Of a stretch of 64,000 nucleotides of DNA, positions 1 to 8,482 are shown piece by piece. Below the pieces are notes generated by a model that worked only from the letters and a program-made list of their open reading frames with translations, had not been told where the DNA came from and did no database searches. This stretch comes from Mycobacterium conspicuum (lineage in GTDB: Bacteria; Actinomycetota; Actinomycetes; Mycobacteriales; Mycobacteriaceae). Each line of letters opens with the position of its first letter. The stretch's first letter is position 1. The translations under genes were made by a program, and so were the position numbers. The stretch lies in assembly GCF_010730195.1 (NCBI RefSeq), contig NZ_AP022613.1:2294001-2358000 (forward strand). Reading direction: 5' to 3'.

Positions 1-105
1 CTGATCGCTGGTGAAATCCTGGCCACCAGCTTCGAGTTCGGCGATCCCGGCGGCGACGCCGCGGCGATCGGCGACGGTGTGCGGGTCAGCATCGCCAAGG
101 TTTAG
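1..105 (+). CDS. ileS: Isoleucyl-tRNA synthetase, C-terminal end only (partial)
   Basis: An open frame enters from the left edge and stops at a TAG at 103-105. It gives 34 residues ending in GDGVRVSIAKV, which matches my memory of the mycobacterial IleS C-terminus. The next conserved gene is dinX, the gene that follows ileS (Rv1536) in M. tuberculosis, and this supports the call. The enzyme charges tRNA-Ile with isoleucine. Only the extreme tail is present, so no catalytic motif can be checked and the identification leans on synteny. Confidence 0.6.
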   Translation: MIAGEILATSFEFGDPGGDAAAIGDGVRVSIAKV

Positions 106-213
106 CCCGCCCGCGCGCGGCGTCGGGCTTCATAGGGTCCACACAGTTTTGGCCGAGGGCCGACATAGTTCGTGGTGTCATGGTCATCTAGGCCAAATCA
201 ACGGGAGAGCGGA

Positions 214-1623
214 ATGAACTACGTGATCACCGCACCGGAGGTGATGACAGCCGCGGCAACGGATCTGAGCAATCTCGGTTCGACCATCAGGTCGGCCCAC
301 GCCTCGGCGGCGGCGTTGACGGCGGCGGTGTTGGCCCCCGGAGCCGACGAGGTATCGGCGGGCATCGCGACCCTGTTCGGCGAATACGCGCAGGGCTATC
401 ACGCGATCAATGCCCTGGCGGCCGCATTTCACGCCCAGTTCGTCCAGCATCTGAATGCCGGTGCGGTCTCCTACGGCATGGCCGACGCCGCCAGCGCAGC
501 CCCCTTGCAGGATCTGCTCGACCTGGTGAATGCCCCCTTCGAGACCGTGCTGGGGCGTCCGCTGATCGGCAACGGGGCCGACGGCACCCCGGGAACCGGC
601 GCCAACGGCCAAAACGGCGGGCTGTTGTGGGGCAACGGCGGCAACGGCGGGTCCGGTGCGCCCGGCCAGAACGGCGGCAACGGCGGCAGCGGCGGGTTCT
701 TCTATGGCAACGGCGGCGCGGGTGGGGCCGGTGGGACCATCACCAACGGCCAAGCCGGCGCCGGTGGCAACGGCGGCAACGCCGTCGGACTCTTCGGCAA
801 CGGCGGCGCCGGCGGGGCCGGCGGGGATTGCCCCAATGGTGTGGCCGGCGACGGGGGTTTCGGTGGCAGCGGCGGGCACGTGTTCGGCAACGGCGGCGCC
901 GGCGGGGCGGGTGGGGCGAGCGGCATCGTCGCCGGCTGGGGCGGCGGCGGCGGCAACGGCAGGGGCCTGCTCTACGGGGCGGGCGGGGCCGGCGGCACCG
1001 GCGGGGCCGGCACCGCCGACTTTGCCGTCGCCGGCACCGGCGGGTACGGCGGCCAGGGCACCATCTTCTTCGGCCTCATCGGTACCGGGGCCGACGGCGG
1101 CGCGGGCGGGACGGCCGCCGGCCTGCACAACATCGGCGGCACGGGCGGCGACGGCGGCTTCGGCGGCGGCGGCGTCCTGCTGGGTATCGCCGGCGACGGC
1201 GGGGCCGGCGGCGCCAACACCGGCGGCGGCACCGGCGGGGTTGGCGGCTACGGCGGCGACAACGGTTACGTCTACAGCCCCGGCCCCGGCACCATCGTTG
1301 CCGGCGGTTCCTTCTTCGGCATCGGCGGCGCAGGCGGCGACGGCGGCGCCGCCGTCGCAGGCGGCCACGGCGGGGCGGGCGGCCTCGGCGGCCTCGGCGG
1401 CCTCCTGTTCGGCATCGGCGGCTCGGGCGGAAACGGTTACGGCGCAGCCGATTTGGCGTTCGGTGGCAACGGCAGCCAGGGCGGCTACGGCGGCCTGCTC
1501 TTCGGCATCGGCGGCGACGGCGGCAATGGCGGCATCGGGGCCGTCCCCGGTATCGGCGGCCCGGGCGGCATCGGCGCGTATTACTTCTTCGGTCCCAACG
1601 GAAAGCCCGGCTCGACGCCGTGA
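214..1623 (+). CDS. PE_PGRS family protein
   Basis: This 469-residue protein starts at an ATG with a good ribosome binding site (GGGAGAG, 203-209). Residues 1-95 form a PE domain, with the typical opening MNYVITAPEVMTAAATDL and helices rich in Ala. A linker with GRPLIGNG follows near residue 125. The rest (about 130-469) is a Gly/Ala-rich PGRS region of GGxGG repeats, broken by LLFGIGG and YYFFGPNG patches and ending GKPGSTP. PE_PGRS proteins are exported by ESX-5 and sit at or near the mycobacterial surface. A PPE partner and an esx pair are both missing here. The gene sits between ileS and dinX, which are adjacent in M. tuberculosis, so it is an insertion or a lineage-specific gain. An in-frame GTG at 172 would add 14 residues but does not fit the family start. 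Confidence 0.95.
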   Translation: MNYVITAPEVMTAAATDLSNLGSTIRSAHASAAALTAAVLAPGADEVSAGIATLFGEYAQGYHAINALAAAFHAQFVQHLNAGAVSYGMADAASAAPLQDLLDLVNAPFETVLGRPLIGNGADGTPGTGANGQNGGLLWGNGGNGGSGAPGQNGGNGGSGGFFYGNGGAGGAGGTITNGQAGAGGNGGNAVGLFGNGGAGGAGGDCPNGVAGDGGFGGSGGHVFGNGGAGGAGGASGIVAGWGGGGGNGRGLLYGAGGAGGTGGAGTADFAVAGTGGYGGQGTIFFGLIGTGADGGAGGTAAGLHNIGGTGGDGGFGGGGVLLGIAGDGGAGGANTGGGTGGVGGYGGDNGYVYSPGPGTIVAGGSFFGIGGAGGDGGAAVAGGHGGAGGLGGLGGLLFGIGGSGGNGYGAADLAFGGNGSQGGYGGLLFGIGGDGGNGGIGAVPGIGGPGGIGAYYFFGPNGKPGSTP

Positions 1624-1660
1624 ACCTGACGAGTGGGCCGCCGCGCAGCGGTGAATCAAT

Positions 1661-2989
1661 TTATTCGACGATGCCGCTCAGCTGGAAATCCGCCAGCGCC
1701 TGACGCACCGAATTGCGAAGGCATTCCCGCGTATTCGTCCCGCCGACAGTCCAGGCGGCAACAGTGACGAAGACCAGTCCGTGCACGCGACCCGACGCCA
1801 GATACAGGTGGCCGCCCATCCGGTCGAGGATGTGGTTGGTGATCTGGGGCTCCAACATGCGAAACGCGAGGTAATCAGCGTCGGTGCCGTCCGGACGGTT
1901 CACCGCCGGATCCAATTCGCCGAGATTGGAACAGCCGATCGGGCTGCCGTGCCTGTTGATCACCCTGTCCACCATGCGGACCATCACGTTGGGAGTGAAC
2001 GGCACCAACGGAAGCGGGGCCAGCAGGTCCTCTCGCGATTCCGACAGCTGGGTCAGGGTGCGTTTCATGTCGGTGCGCAGGTCGGCCAGCGAGTCGGTGA
2101 CTTTCGCCGGATCCGCGGCTACGAAGCTACCGATGATCGCATTGGCGCGGGTGTCTCCGTTGGTTCGCTCGTCCACCGGCCAGGACAACTTCGCCTGTCC
2201 GTTGCCGTCTACCCTGCCCAGAATCTGGCCAAGCCTGGCCGCCAAACCACCGAATAGCGAATTGCTGGTGCCACCAAGGCTTCTGCTGCGTTCGTCCCAG
2301 TGTTGGAGGTCGAAGTACGCGACGACGGTGGGCACCACGACCTGTCGTTCTTTGGCCCGGGTCGCCTGCCTGGCCGGCTGCTTCGTCGATGCCGTGAAGT
2401 TCTCGCTTTGGGCCCGGGCCAAGCGCGCCGCGGCCACCGCCGCTCTCACCGCGCCGGGCAGTGAGCCCACGGTCTGTTTACCGTCCTCGAGCAGTGCTTG
2501 CCTACGCGTACGCGATCCCGGAGGAGGGTAGCCCAAATCTCGCCTAACACCGTTGGCCGCGTTTGCAATTGACAGGCTCAGGCCGACCGCGTCGGCCACC
2601 GAATGCGAAACCAGCAGCGATACCGCGGCTCCGCCGCCGATCAACGGCTGCACCCCCAGCCGCCAAGCGGGTCCCGTCTCGGGGTCGACCGGCAACCGGA
2701 TGTGTTCGTCGGCCCAGGTCCACACGTCGCGGCGGGCGCGATCTTGCCCCGCGATCTCAAGGTCGGCGGGACCCGTCGCCGACACCCAGCGGTGCCGGCC
2801 GAAGGGAAACGGCGAGCACTCGATGCGCCGGCCCAGCAGCCCGTGTTTTAGGTTGCCATGGAATCGGCGCAAGCACTCGACATCGACTGGATGGTCATAG
2901 ATCCAGGTGAACTGCAGCAGGGGCGCTCGACCGAGGACTCGCAAGCCTTGGAATGAGGCCTGATCGATGTAAGCGAGCAAATTGCTCAC
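1661..2989 (-). CDS. PapA/condensation-superfamily acyltransferase-like protein
   Basis: This is a protein of about 442 residues with the acyl-CoA-dependent acyltransferase (condensation domain) fold signature HSVAD near residues 129-133, which is the HxxxD active-site motif of PapA, NRPS condensation and wax-ester synthase proteins. I see no clear DFGWG structural motif, so it is a divergent member. Such enzymes move an acyl group from a thioester to an alcohol or amine, and in mycobacteria they often decorate trehalose or phthiocerol lipids. The GTG start at 2989 is preferred (VSNLLAYIDQ); a TTG at 2995 would add two residues, and neither has a good Shine-Dalgarno. It converges on the PE_PGRS gene and has no polyketide synthase or FadD neighbour, so the substrate is unknown. 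Confidence 0.7.
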   Translation of the reverse strand: MSNLLAYIDQASFQGLRVLGRAPLLQFTWIYDHPVDVECLRRFHGNLKHGLLGRRIECSPFPFGRHRWVSATGPADLEIAGQDRARRDVWTWADEHIRLPVDPETGPAWRLGVQPLIGGGAAVSLLVSHSVADAVGLSLSIANAANGVRRDLGYPPPGSRTRRQALLEDGKQTVGSLPGAVRAAVAAARLARAQSENFTASTKQPARQATRAKERQVVVPTVVAYFDLQHWDERSRSLGGTSNSLFGGLAARLGQILGRVDGNGQAKLSWPVDERTNGDTRANAIIGSFVAADPAKVTDSLADLRTDMKRTLTQLSESREDLLAPLPLVPFTPNVMVRMVDRVINRHGSPIGCSNLGELDPAVNRPDGTDADYLAFRMLEPQITNHILDRMGGHLYLASGRVHGLVFVTVAAWTVGGTNTRECLRNSVRQALADFQLSGIVE

Positions 2990-3213
2990 GCGCAAATGTT
3001 AGCAAAAGAAACGAACCGTCGATGCCGTTTTCAAATACGCGCCGGCAGGGTTGTTCTGGGCCATGCTGCGGTTGGCCGTGGGCAGCTGCCGAAACGTAAT
3101 GCCCGGTGCGCGTGGACCTCAGGGACGTCTACTGGACCGCGATGTCGGAGCGTCGGGATCCTCGGCAATGCCTTTCGACGCCAGCCCGCCGCGCGCAAAT
3201 AGCATTGGCCGTT

Positions 3214-4623
3214 GTGGAGTCCCGTTGGGTGCTGCACCTGGACATGGACGCGTTCTTCGCCTCCGTCGAGCAACTCACCCGGCCCACCCTGCGCGGCCGG
3301 CCGGTGCTGGTCGGCGGTATGGGTGGCCGCGGCGTGGTGGCCGGTGCGAGCTACGAGGCGCGCGTGTTCGGCGCGCGCTCGGCCATGCCGATGCACCAGG
3401 CCCGCCGGCAGGTCGGCGTGACCGCGGTGGTGCTGCCGCCGCGCGGTGTGGTGTACGGCGTGGCCAGCCGCCGGGTCTTCGACACCATCCGCGCCGTCGT
3501 GCCGGTGATCGAGCAACTGTCCTTCGACGAGGGTTTCGGCGAGCCGTCGCAGCTCGCCGGGGCGTCGGCGCGCGACGTCGAGGCGTTCTGCGAGGACCTG
3601 CGGCGCAGGGTGCGCGAGGAGACCGGCCTGATCGCCTCGGTCGGCGCGGGTTCGGGTAAGCAGATCGCCAAGATCGCTTCCGGGCTGGCCAAACCCGACG
3701 GCATTCGGGTGGTGCCGCGCGCGGACGAGCGGGCGCTGCTGGGCGGGTTGCCGGTGCGCAGGCTGTGGGGCATCGGCCCCGTCGCCGAGGAAAAGCTGAA
3801 CCGGCTCGGCATCGACACCATCGGCCAGCTCGCCGCGCTGACCGACGCGGAGGTGGCCAACATCCTGGGCGCGACCGTCGGGCCCGCGCTGCACCGGTTG
3901 GCCCGCGGCATCGACGACCGCCCCGTCGCCGAACGGGCCGAAGCCAAGCAGATCAGCTCCGAATCCACCTTCGCCGCCGACCTGACCAGCCTCGAGCAGC
4001 TGCATGCGGCGATCGATCCGATCGCCGAGCACGCCCATCAGCGCCTGCTGCGCGACGGCCGCGGTGCGCGCACCGTCACGGTGAAGCTGAAGAAGTCCGA
4101 CATGAGCATTCTGACCCGCTCGGCGACGCTGCCCTACGCGACGACCGAGGCCGGGGCGCTGGTCGCGCTGGCCCGCCGGCTGCTGCTCGACCCCGTCCAG
4201 ATCGGACCGATTCGCCTTCTCGGCGTTGGGTTTTCGGGGTTGAGCGAGGTGCGGCAGGAGTCGCTGTTTCCCGACCTGGAGCTCTCGACGCTGCCGCCGG
4301 AGCCGCATCAGCCGGTCGAGACCGCGTCCGAGGCGATGTTCTCTGCGTTCTCTGCGGGCTCGGACGCCACGCCGTGGCGTGTGGGCGACGACGTCACGCA
4401 TCGCGAGTTCGGCCACGGCTGGGTTCAGGGCGCGGGGCACGGGGTGGTCACCGTGCGTTTCGAGACCCGGGCGTCGGGCCCGGGGCAGGCCCGGACGTTC
4501 CCCGCCGACTCCGCCGAGCTCGCCCGCGCCAACCCGATCGACAGCCTGGACTGGCCCGACTACGTCGGCGTGCTGCGCACCGAGGAGTCAGCCCCAGCGG
4601 GCGACGGCCTCGGTGAGGGGTAG
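3214..4623 (+). CDS. dinB: Y-family DNA polymerase IV (DinX/DinB1)
   Basis: This error-prone translesion polymerase has about 469 residues. The family signatures are clear: LDMDAFFASVE at the N-terminus (catalytic Asp), LSFDEGF (second catalytic Asp-Glu pair), then SVGAGSGKQIAKIAS and the thumb motif WGIGPVAEEKL. The C-terminal 100 residues form an extra domain with WRVGDDVTHREFGHGWVQGAG, also present in M. tuberculosis DinX (Rv1537). I chose the GTG at 3214 because the protein then begins MESRWVLHLD, as in M. tuberculosis. An upstream in-frame start at 3106 would add 36 residues without family similarity. The 3' end overlaps the convergent asparaginase gene by 36 bases. Confidence 0.95.
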   Translation: MESRWVLHLDMDAFFASVEQLTRPTLRGRPVLVGGMGGRGVVAGASYEARVFGARSAMPMHQARRQVGVTAVVLPPRGVVYGVASRRVFDTIRAVVPVIEQLSFDEGFGEPSQLAGASARDVEAFCEDLRRRVREETGLIASVGAGSGKQIAKIASGLAKPDGIRVVPRADERALLGGLPVRRLWGIGPVAEEKLNRLGIDTIGQLAALTDAEVANILGATVGPALHRLARGIDDRPVAERAEAKQISSESTFAADLTSLEQLHAAIDPIAEHAHQRLLRDGRGARTVTVKLKKSDMSILTRSATLPYATTEAGALVALARRLLLDPVQIGPIRLLGVGFSGLSEVRQESLFPDLELSTLPPEPHQPVETASEAMFSAFSAGSDATPWRVGDDVTHREFGHGWVQGAGHGVVTVRFETRASGPGQARTFPADSAELARANPIDSLDWPDYVGVLRTEESAPAGDGLGEG

Positions 4624-5508
4624 CCCCGCGGCCAGCGTGGCCATCAGCAGCACCCGGGTCTGCGGCGGCGGCAGCCGGGGCACCAGCACCGCGCCGGCCT
4701 GCGCCATCGCGTGGCCGGGCCCGTAGCCGGCGCTGACTCCGCCCCCGGGAACGCGCGTGCACACCGCGACGGCGATCCCGTCGCGGCAATGCCGGCGCAC
4801 CGCGTCGACCACCGCGGCGCCGGCGTTGCCCGAGCCCAGCGCCTGCAGCACCACGCCCCGGGCGCCGGCCTTCACGCAGGCGTCCATCGCCACCCCGTCG
4901 CTGCCCAGGTAAGCCGCGACGATGTCGACCCTGGGCGCCGCGCCGGCCCGCAGGTCGCCCAGATAGGGGCGGGTCTTGGGGCGTGACAGCCCACCGCTGG
5001 CGGTGCCGAGCTGCGTGCCGGTGAAGCCGCTCAAATCCTGGGTCGCGACCTTGCGAAAACCCAACGGCTGCCATACCCGGCCGGCGAAACACACCAGCAC
5101 CCCGAGGTCGCGCGCGGCCGGGCTGGCGGCCAGCGCCAGGGCGTCACGCAGATTGGCCGGACCGTCGGCGTCGGGCGCGTCGGCGCTGCGCATGGCGCCG
5201 GTCAGCACGACCGGAACCGCACCGTCATAGGTCAGCTCCAGCCACAGCGCGGTCTCTTCCATGGTGTCGGTGCCGTGCAGGACGACCACCCCCTGCGCGC
5301 CGGCACCGATCGCGGCCCGCACGGCGGCGCCGATGGTGTCCCAATCGGCCGTCGTCAGCTCGGAGCTGTCCACCGCCATCAGATCCACGACGTCGACGTC
5401 GAGTCCGGCGGTCAAATCGGCGCCGCTGCGCGCGGGCCGCGCCACCCCGTCGGCGCCGGTGCTGGTCGAGATGGTTCCCCCGGTGGTGATGACGGCGAGT
5501 CGGCCCAT
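4588..5508 (-). CDS. ansA: L-asparaginase
   Basis: This 306-residue cytoplasmic asparaginase hydrolyses L-asparagine to aspartate and ammonia. The first active-site motif is ITTGGTIST near residue 7 (nucleophilic Thr), and the second is HGTDTMEETA near residue 78 with the Thr-Asp pair. GAMRSADAPDADGPANLRDA is typical of the family. The ATG at 5508 gives the M. tuberculosis AnsA (Rv1538c) start; the frame stays open further upstream but that part only antisenses lspA. The gene is convergent with dinB and divergent from lspA, with about 40 bases between starts, as in M. tuberculosis. Confidence 0.95.
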   Translation of the reverse strand: MGRLAVITTGGTISTSTGADGVARPARSGADLTAGLDVDVVDLMAVDSSELTTADWDTIGAAVRAAIGAGAQGVVVLHGTDTMEETALWLELTYDGAVPVVLTGAMRSADAPDADGPANLRDALALAASPAARDLGVLVCFAGRVWQPLGFRKVATQDLSGFTGTQLGTASGGLSRPKTRPYLGDLRAGAAPRVDIVAAYLGSDGVAMDACVKAGARGVVLQALGSGNAGAAVVDAVRRHCRDGIAVAVCTRVPGGGVSAGYGPGHAMAQAGAVLVPRLPPPQTRVLLMATLAAGLPLTEAVARWG

Positions 5509-5550
5509 GGCGCGATCATCCCGCATCGTCGGTGAGGGATGATGGGGGAC

Positions 5551-6144
5551 GTGCCCGAGGAACCAGCAGGATCGGCGGAGCCGGCGACCGCGGCCGGCGA
5601 GCCCGAGACGGCGGCGCCGCAACCTCGACGGTTGCGGCTGTTGCTGTCGGTGGCCGCCGTGGTGCTCGCGCTCGACGTCGTGACGAAGGTGCTTGCGGTC
5701 AAACTGCTTCCGCCCGGTCAGCCGGTGTCGATCATCGGCGACACCGTGACCTGGACCCTGGTGCGCAATTCGGGGGCGGCGTTCTCGATGGCGACCGGAT
5801 ACACCTGGGTGTTGACGTTGATCGCGACCGGGGTGGTGGTCGGCATCTTCTGGATGGGCCGGCGGCTGGTCTCGCCCTGGTGGGCGGTGGGGCTCGGGAT
5901 GATCCTCGGCGGCGCCACGGGCAACCTGGTGGATCGCTTCTTCCGGTCGCCGGGGCCGCTGCGGGGCCACGTCGTCGACTTCCTATCGGTCGGCTGGTGG
6001 CCGGTGTTCAACGTCGCCGATCCGTCGGTGGTGGGCGGCGCCATCCTGCTGGTGGTGCTGTCGGTGTTCGGCTTCGACTTCGACACCGTGGGCCGGCGCA
6101 GGCCCGATCAGAGGGCTGACCAAAAGGCTGACCAGGCCCGATGA
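5551..6144 (+). CDS. lspA: Lipoprotein signal peptidase (signal peptidase II)
   Basis: LspA is the membrane aspartyl protease that removes signal peptides from diacylglyceryl-modified prolipoproteins. The protein has about 197 residues, four hydrophobic segments and the two catalytic Asp motifs GHVVDFLSVG (about D143) and NVADPS (about D157). NSGAAFS near residue 83 is the conserved N-terminal motif. The GTG at 5551 is chosen because M. tuberculosis LspA starts at the equivalent place; ATGs at 5539 and 5542 are alternatives. The stop overlaps the next gene by an ATGA junction, so the two are translationally coupled. Confidence 0.95.
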   Translation: MPEEPAGSAEPATAAGEPETAAPQPRRLRLLLSVAAVVLALDVVTKVLAVKLLPPGQPVSIIGDTVTWTLVRNSGAAFSMATGYTWVLTLIATGVVVGIFWMGRRLVSPWWAVGLGMILGGATGNLVDRFFRSPGPLRGHVVDFLSVGWWPVFNVADPSVVGGAILLVVLSVFGFDFDTVGRRRPDQRADQKADQAR

Positions 6145-7067
6145 GCGAACGTTCCATGCCCGTCCCCGAGGGATTGGCGGGCATGCGCGTCGACGCCGGG
6201 CTGGCGCGCCTGCTGGGACTGTCGCGCAGCGCCGTGGCCGCCATCGCCGAAGGCGGCGGCGTCGAACTGGACGGCGTGCAGGCCGGCAAATCGGACCGGC
6301 TGACCTCCGGCGCCTGGTTGCAGGTGCGGCTGCCCGAGGCGCCCCCGCCGCCGGAGAACACCCCGGTCGACATCGAGGGCATGACGATCTTGTATTCCGA
6401 CGAGGACATCGTCGCGGTCGACAAACCCGCCGCGGTGGCCGCGCATGCGTCGGTGGGCTGGACGGGCCCCACCGTGCTCGGCGGGCTGGCCGCCGCCGGT
6501 TACCGGATCAGCACCTCCGGGGTGCACGAGCGGCAGGGCATCGTGCACCGGCTCGACGTCGGCACCTCCGGGGTCATGGTGGTGGCGCTCTCCGAACGCG
6601 CATACACCGTGCTCAAGCGGGCGTTCAAACAGCGCACCGTCGACAAGCGCTACCACGCACTGGTGCAGGGACATCCGGATCCGTCCAGCGGGACCATCGA
6701 CGCGCCGATCGGCAGGCACCCGGGCGGCGAGTGGAAGTTCGCGGTCACCTCAAACGGCCGGCACAGCCTCACCCACTACGACACCCTGGAAGCGCACGTC
6801 GCCGCCAGCCTGCTCGACGTCCACCTGGAAACCGGCCGCACCCACCAGATCCGGGTGCATTTCGCCGCGCTGCACCACCCGTGCTGCGGCGACCTGGTCT
6901 ACGGAGCCGACCCGAAACTGGCGAAAAGGCTTGGGCTGCAACGTCAATGGCTGCACGCGAGGTCGCTGGCCTTCGCTCATCCCGCCGACGGCCGGTGGAT
7001 CGAGATCGTCAGCCCGTACCCGCCCGATCTGCAGCACGCACTGGACCTGCTGCGCGGCGAGGGCTAG
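6141..7067 (+). CDS. RluD-family pseudouridine synthase (Rv1540-like)
   Basis: This 308-residue RNA-modifying enzyme converts uridine to pseudouridine, most likely in 23S rRNA. An S4-type RNA-binding domain covers about residues 12-65. The RluA/RluD catalytic domain follows, with the signature IVHRLDVGTSG whose Asp (about D139) is the nucleophile. Later conserved elements include LETGRTHQIRVHF and HARSLAFAHP. It starts inside the lspA stop codon (ATGA overlap). Which uridines it modifies cannot be told from the sequence. Confidence 0.92.
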   Translation: MSERSMPVPEGLAGMRVDAGLARLLGLSRSAVAAIAEGGGVELDGVQAGKSDRLTSGAWLQVRLPEAPPPPENTPVDIEGMTILYSDEDIVAVDKPAAVAAHASVGWTGPTVLGGLAAAGYRISTSGVHERQGIVHRLDVGTSGVMVVALSERAYTVLKRAFKQRTVDKRYHALVQGHPDPSSGTIDAPIGRHPGGEWKFAVTSNGRHSLTHYDTLEAHVAASLLDVHLETGRTHQIRVHFAALHHPCCGDLVYGADPKLAKRLGLQRQWLHARSLAFAHPADGRWIEIVSPYPPDLQHALDLLRGEG

Positions 7068-7825
7068 TCGGGTTTGCGGGCGTCCACCAGGACCCGCGTC
7101 GCGTGCGCGACGAAGGACCCCTCGGCTTCGATGCGCTCGTGCAGTGCGCGCAGCTGCTCGCGATAGCGCTCGACGGTGAAGTCGGGGACCGTCCAGATCA
7201 CCTTGCGCAGGAAGTAGATAACGGCGCCGATGTCAAAGAACTCGGCGCGCAGCTTCTCGGCGCGCAGATCCACCAGCTGCAGTCCGGAGTCTCGCACCTG
7301 CGCGCGGACGGCGTCGGGATGGAATTCGGCCCACTTCTCCGGCTGCGGGCCGATGAAGTACTCGACCAACTCGCCCATGGTGGCGGGCCCGATGTGCTGC
7401 GCGAAATAGCTGCCGCCCGGCCGCAGCACCCGAAGGATCTCGTCCCACCACACCGAGATGGGATGACGGGTGGTCACCAAGTCGAACGCCTCGTCGGCGA
7501 ACGGCAACGGCGGCTCGTCGCGGGTCGCGATCACCACGACGCCCAGCGGATGCAGGCGCTTGGTGGCCAAAGCGGCGTTCGGCGGCCACGTTTCGATGGC
7601 GGCCATGGTGGGCGGGAACGGCCCGGCGCCGCCCAGCACCTCGCCGCCGCCGGTGTGGATGTCCAGCGCCGCCGACACCCCGGCCAAGCGCTGGCTCAGC
7701 ATCCGCTGGTAGCCCCACGAGGGTCGTTCCTCGGTCGCGCGGTCGTCGAGCCAGGAGAAGTCCCAGCCGTCGACGGATACCGAATCAGCCTCTGCCACCA
7801 AATCTTCGAATGTGCGACGACCCAT
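7064..7825 (-). CDS. Class I SAM-dependent methyltransferase
   Basis: This is a 253-residue Rossmann-fold methyltransferase. Motif I is the slightly unusual ALDIHTGGGE near residue 53; FDLVTTRHP fits motif II and LRVLRPGGSYFAQ is the classical post-motif. No substrate clue is visible. It overlaps the convergent RluD-like gene by 4 bases. In M. tuberculosis this place holds lprI (Rv1541c) next to glbN, so the gene content has changed here. Confidence 0.8.
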   Translation of the reverse strand: MGRRTFEDLVAEADSVSVDGWDFSWLDDRATEERPSWGYQRMLSQRLAGVSAALDIHTGGGEVLGGAGPFPPTMAAIETWPPNAALATKRLHPLGVVVIATRDEPPLPFADEAFDLVTTRHPISVWWDEILRVLRPGGSYFAQHIGPATMGELVEYFIGPQPEKWAEFHPDAVRAQVRDSGLQLVDLRAEKLRAEFFDIGAVIYFLRKVIWTVPDFTVERYREQLRALHERIEAEGSFVAHATRVLVDARKPD

Positions 7826-7853
7826 GCTGGCATGGTAGTTCGCGGGCTAGCCC

Positions 7854-8258
7854 TTAGACGGTGGCCGTTTCGCCCGAGACCACGTCGGGGGCCAGGGGAG
7901 CGATGGCGGACAGGATTTCCGTCACCGTCTCGGCCGGGACCCCGGCCGCGGCCAGGGCGTCACCCAGGTGCCCGGCCACCAGGTTGAAGTGATGCATGGT
8001 GATCCCGCGCCCCTGGTGCACCTGCTTCATCGGAGCGCCGGTGTAGGGCTCGGGCCCGCCGAGGGCGGCCGCGAAGAACTCGGCCTGTTTGCCTTTGAGG
8101 CGGTTCATATTCGTCCCGGCGAAGAAACCGGCCAGCTGGTCGTCGGCGAGGACGCGGACATAGAAGTCCTCGACGACGAGCTCGATCGCCTCGTGCCCGC
8201 CGATTCGGTCGTAGATGCTGGTCCGGTCCTGCTTGCGGAAACGTGCCATCAATCGCAT
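7854..8258 (-). CDS. glbN: Truncated haemoglobin, group I (HbN)
   Basis: HbN is a 2-on-2 haem protein that in M. tuberculosis detoxifies nitric oxide by dioxygenation. The 134-residue product keeps the distal Tyr in VVEDFYVRVL (B10), GTNMNRLKGKQ, and the proximal-His segment QVHQGRGITMHHF. The ATG at 8258 gives MRLMARFRK, which aligns with the start of M. tuberculosis GlbN; an internal ATG at 8249 is possible. M. tuberculosis pairs glbN with lprI, but lprI is missing here. The 224-base gap to the divergent dehydrogenase must hold promoters for both genes. Confidence 0.95.
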   Translation of the reverse strand: MRLMARFRKQDRTSIYDRIGGHEAIELVVEDFYVRVLADDQLAGFFAGTNMNRLKGKQAEFFAAALGGPEPYTGAPMKQVHQGRGITMHHFNLVAGHLGDALAAAGVPAETVTEILSAIAPLAPDVVSGETATV

Positions 8259-8482
8259 CGCCCCAGGGGAACATTCGGGCGTTGCCGCTCGATTAGTGTG
8301 CGGTCGCGCGCGGATTACTGGTGGTAACAACGTGATCACCCGTTCCGGCCGGCGGCTGTGAGGTCTCGCTGTTGTCACAAGGCGGTATTCCGGCGCACTT
8401 GGCCCGGGTGATGTCCTAGGTTGGGGAGTATGACCCGCGTCACATCTCCCGTACCGCCGAACCCCGTAAGGAGCGAGCGCCG
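8259..8482. other. Divergent intergenic region, glbN and Rv1543-like SDR
   Basis: This 224-base gap has no gene. It must hold promoters for both directions. Apart from AAGGAG at 8468-8473, the ribosome binding site of the SDR, I see no convincing -10/-35 pair or operator. Confidence 0.4.

Noticed and set aside
184..1659. A 491-codon minus-strand frame across the PE_PGRS gene
   Set aside because: It is a GC-rich antisense shadow of the repeat; its translation is low-complexity Ala/Gly/Val with no domain.
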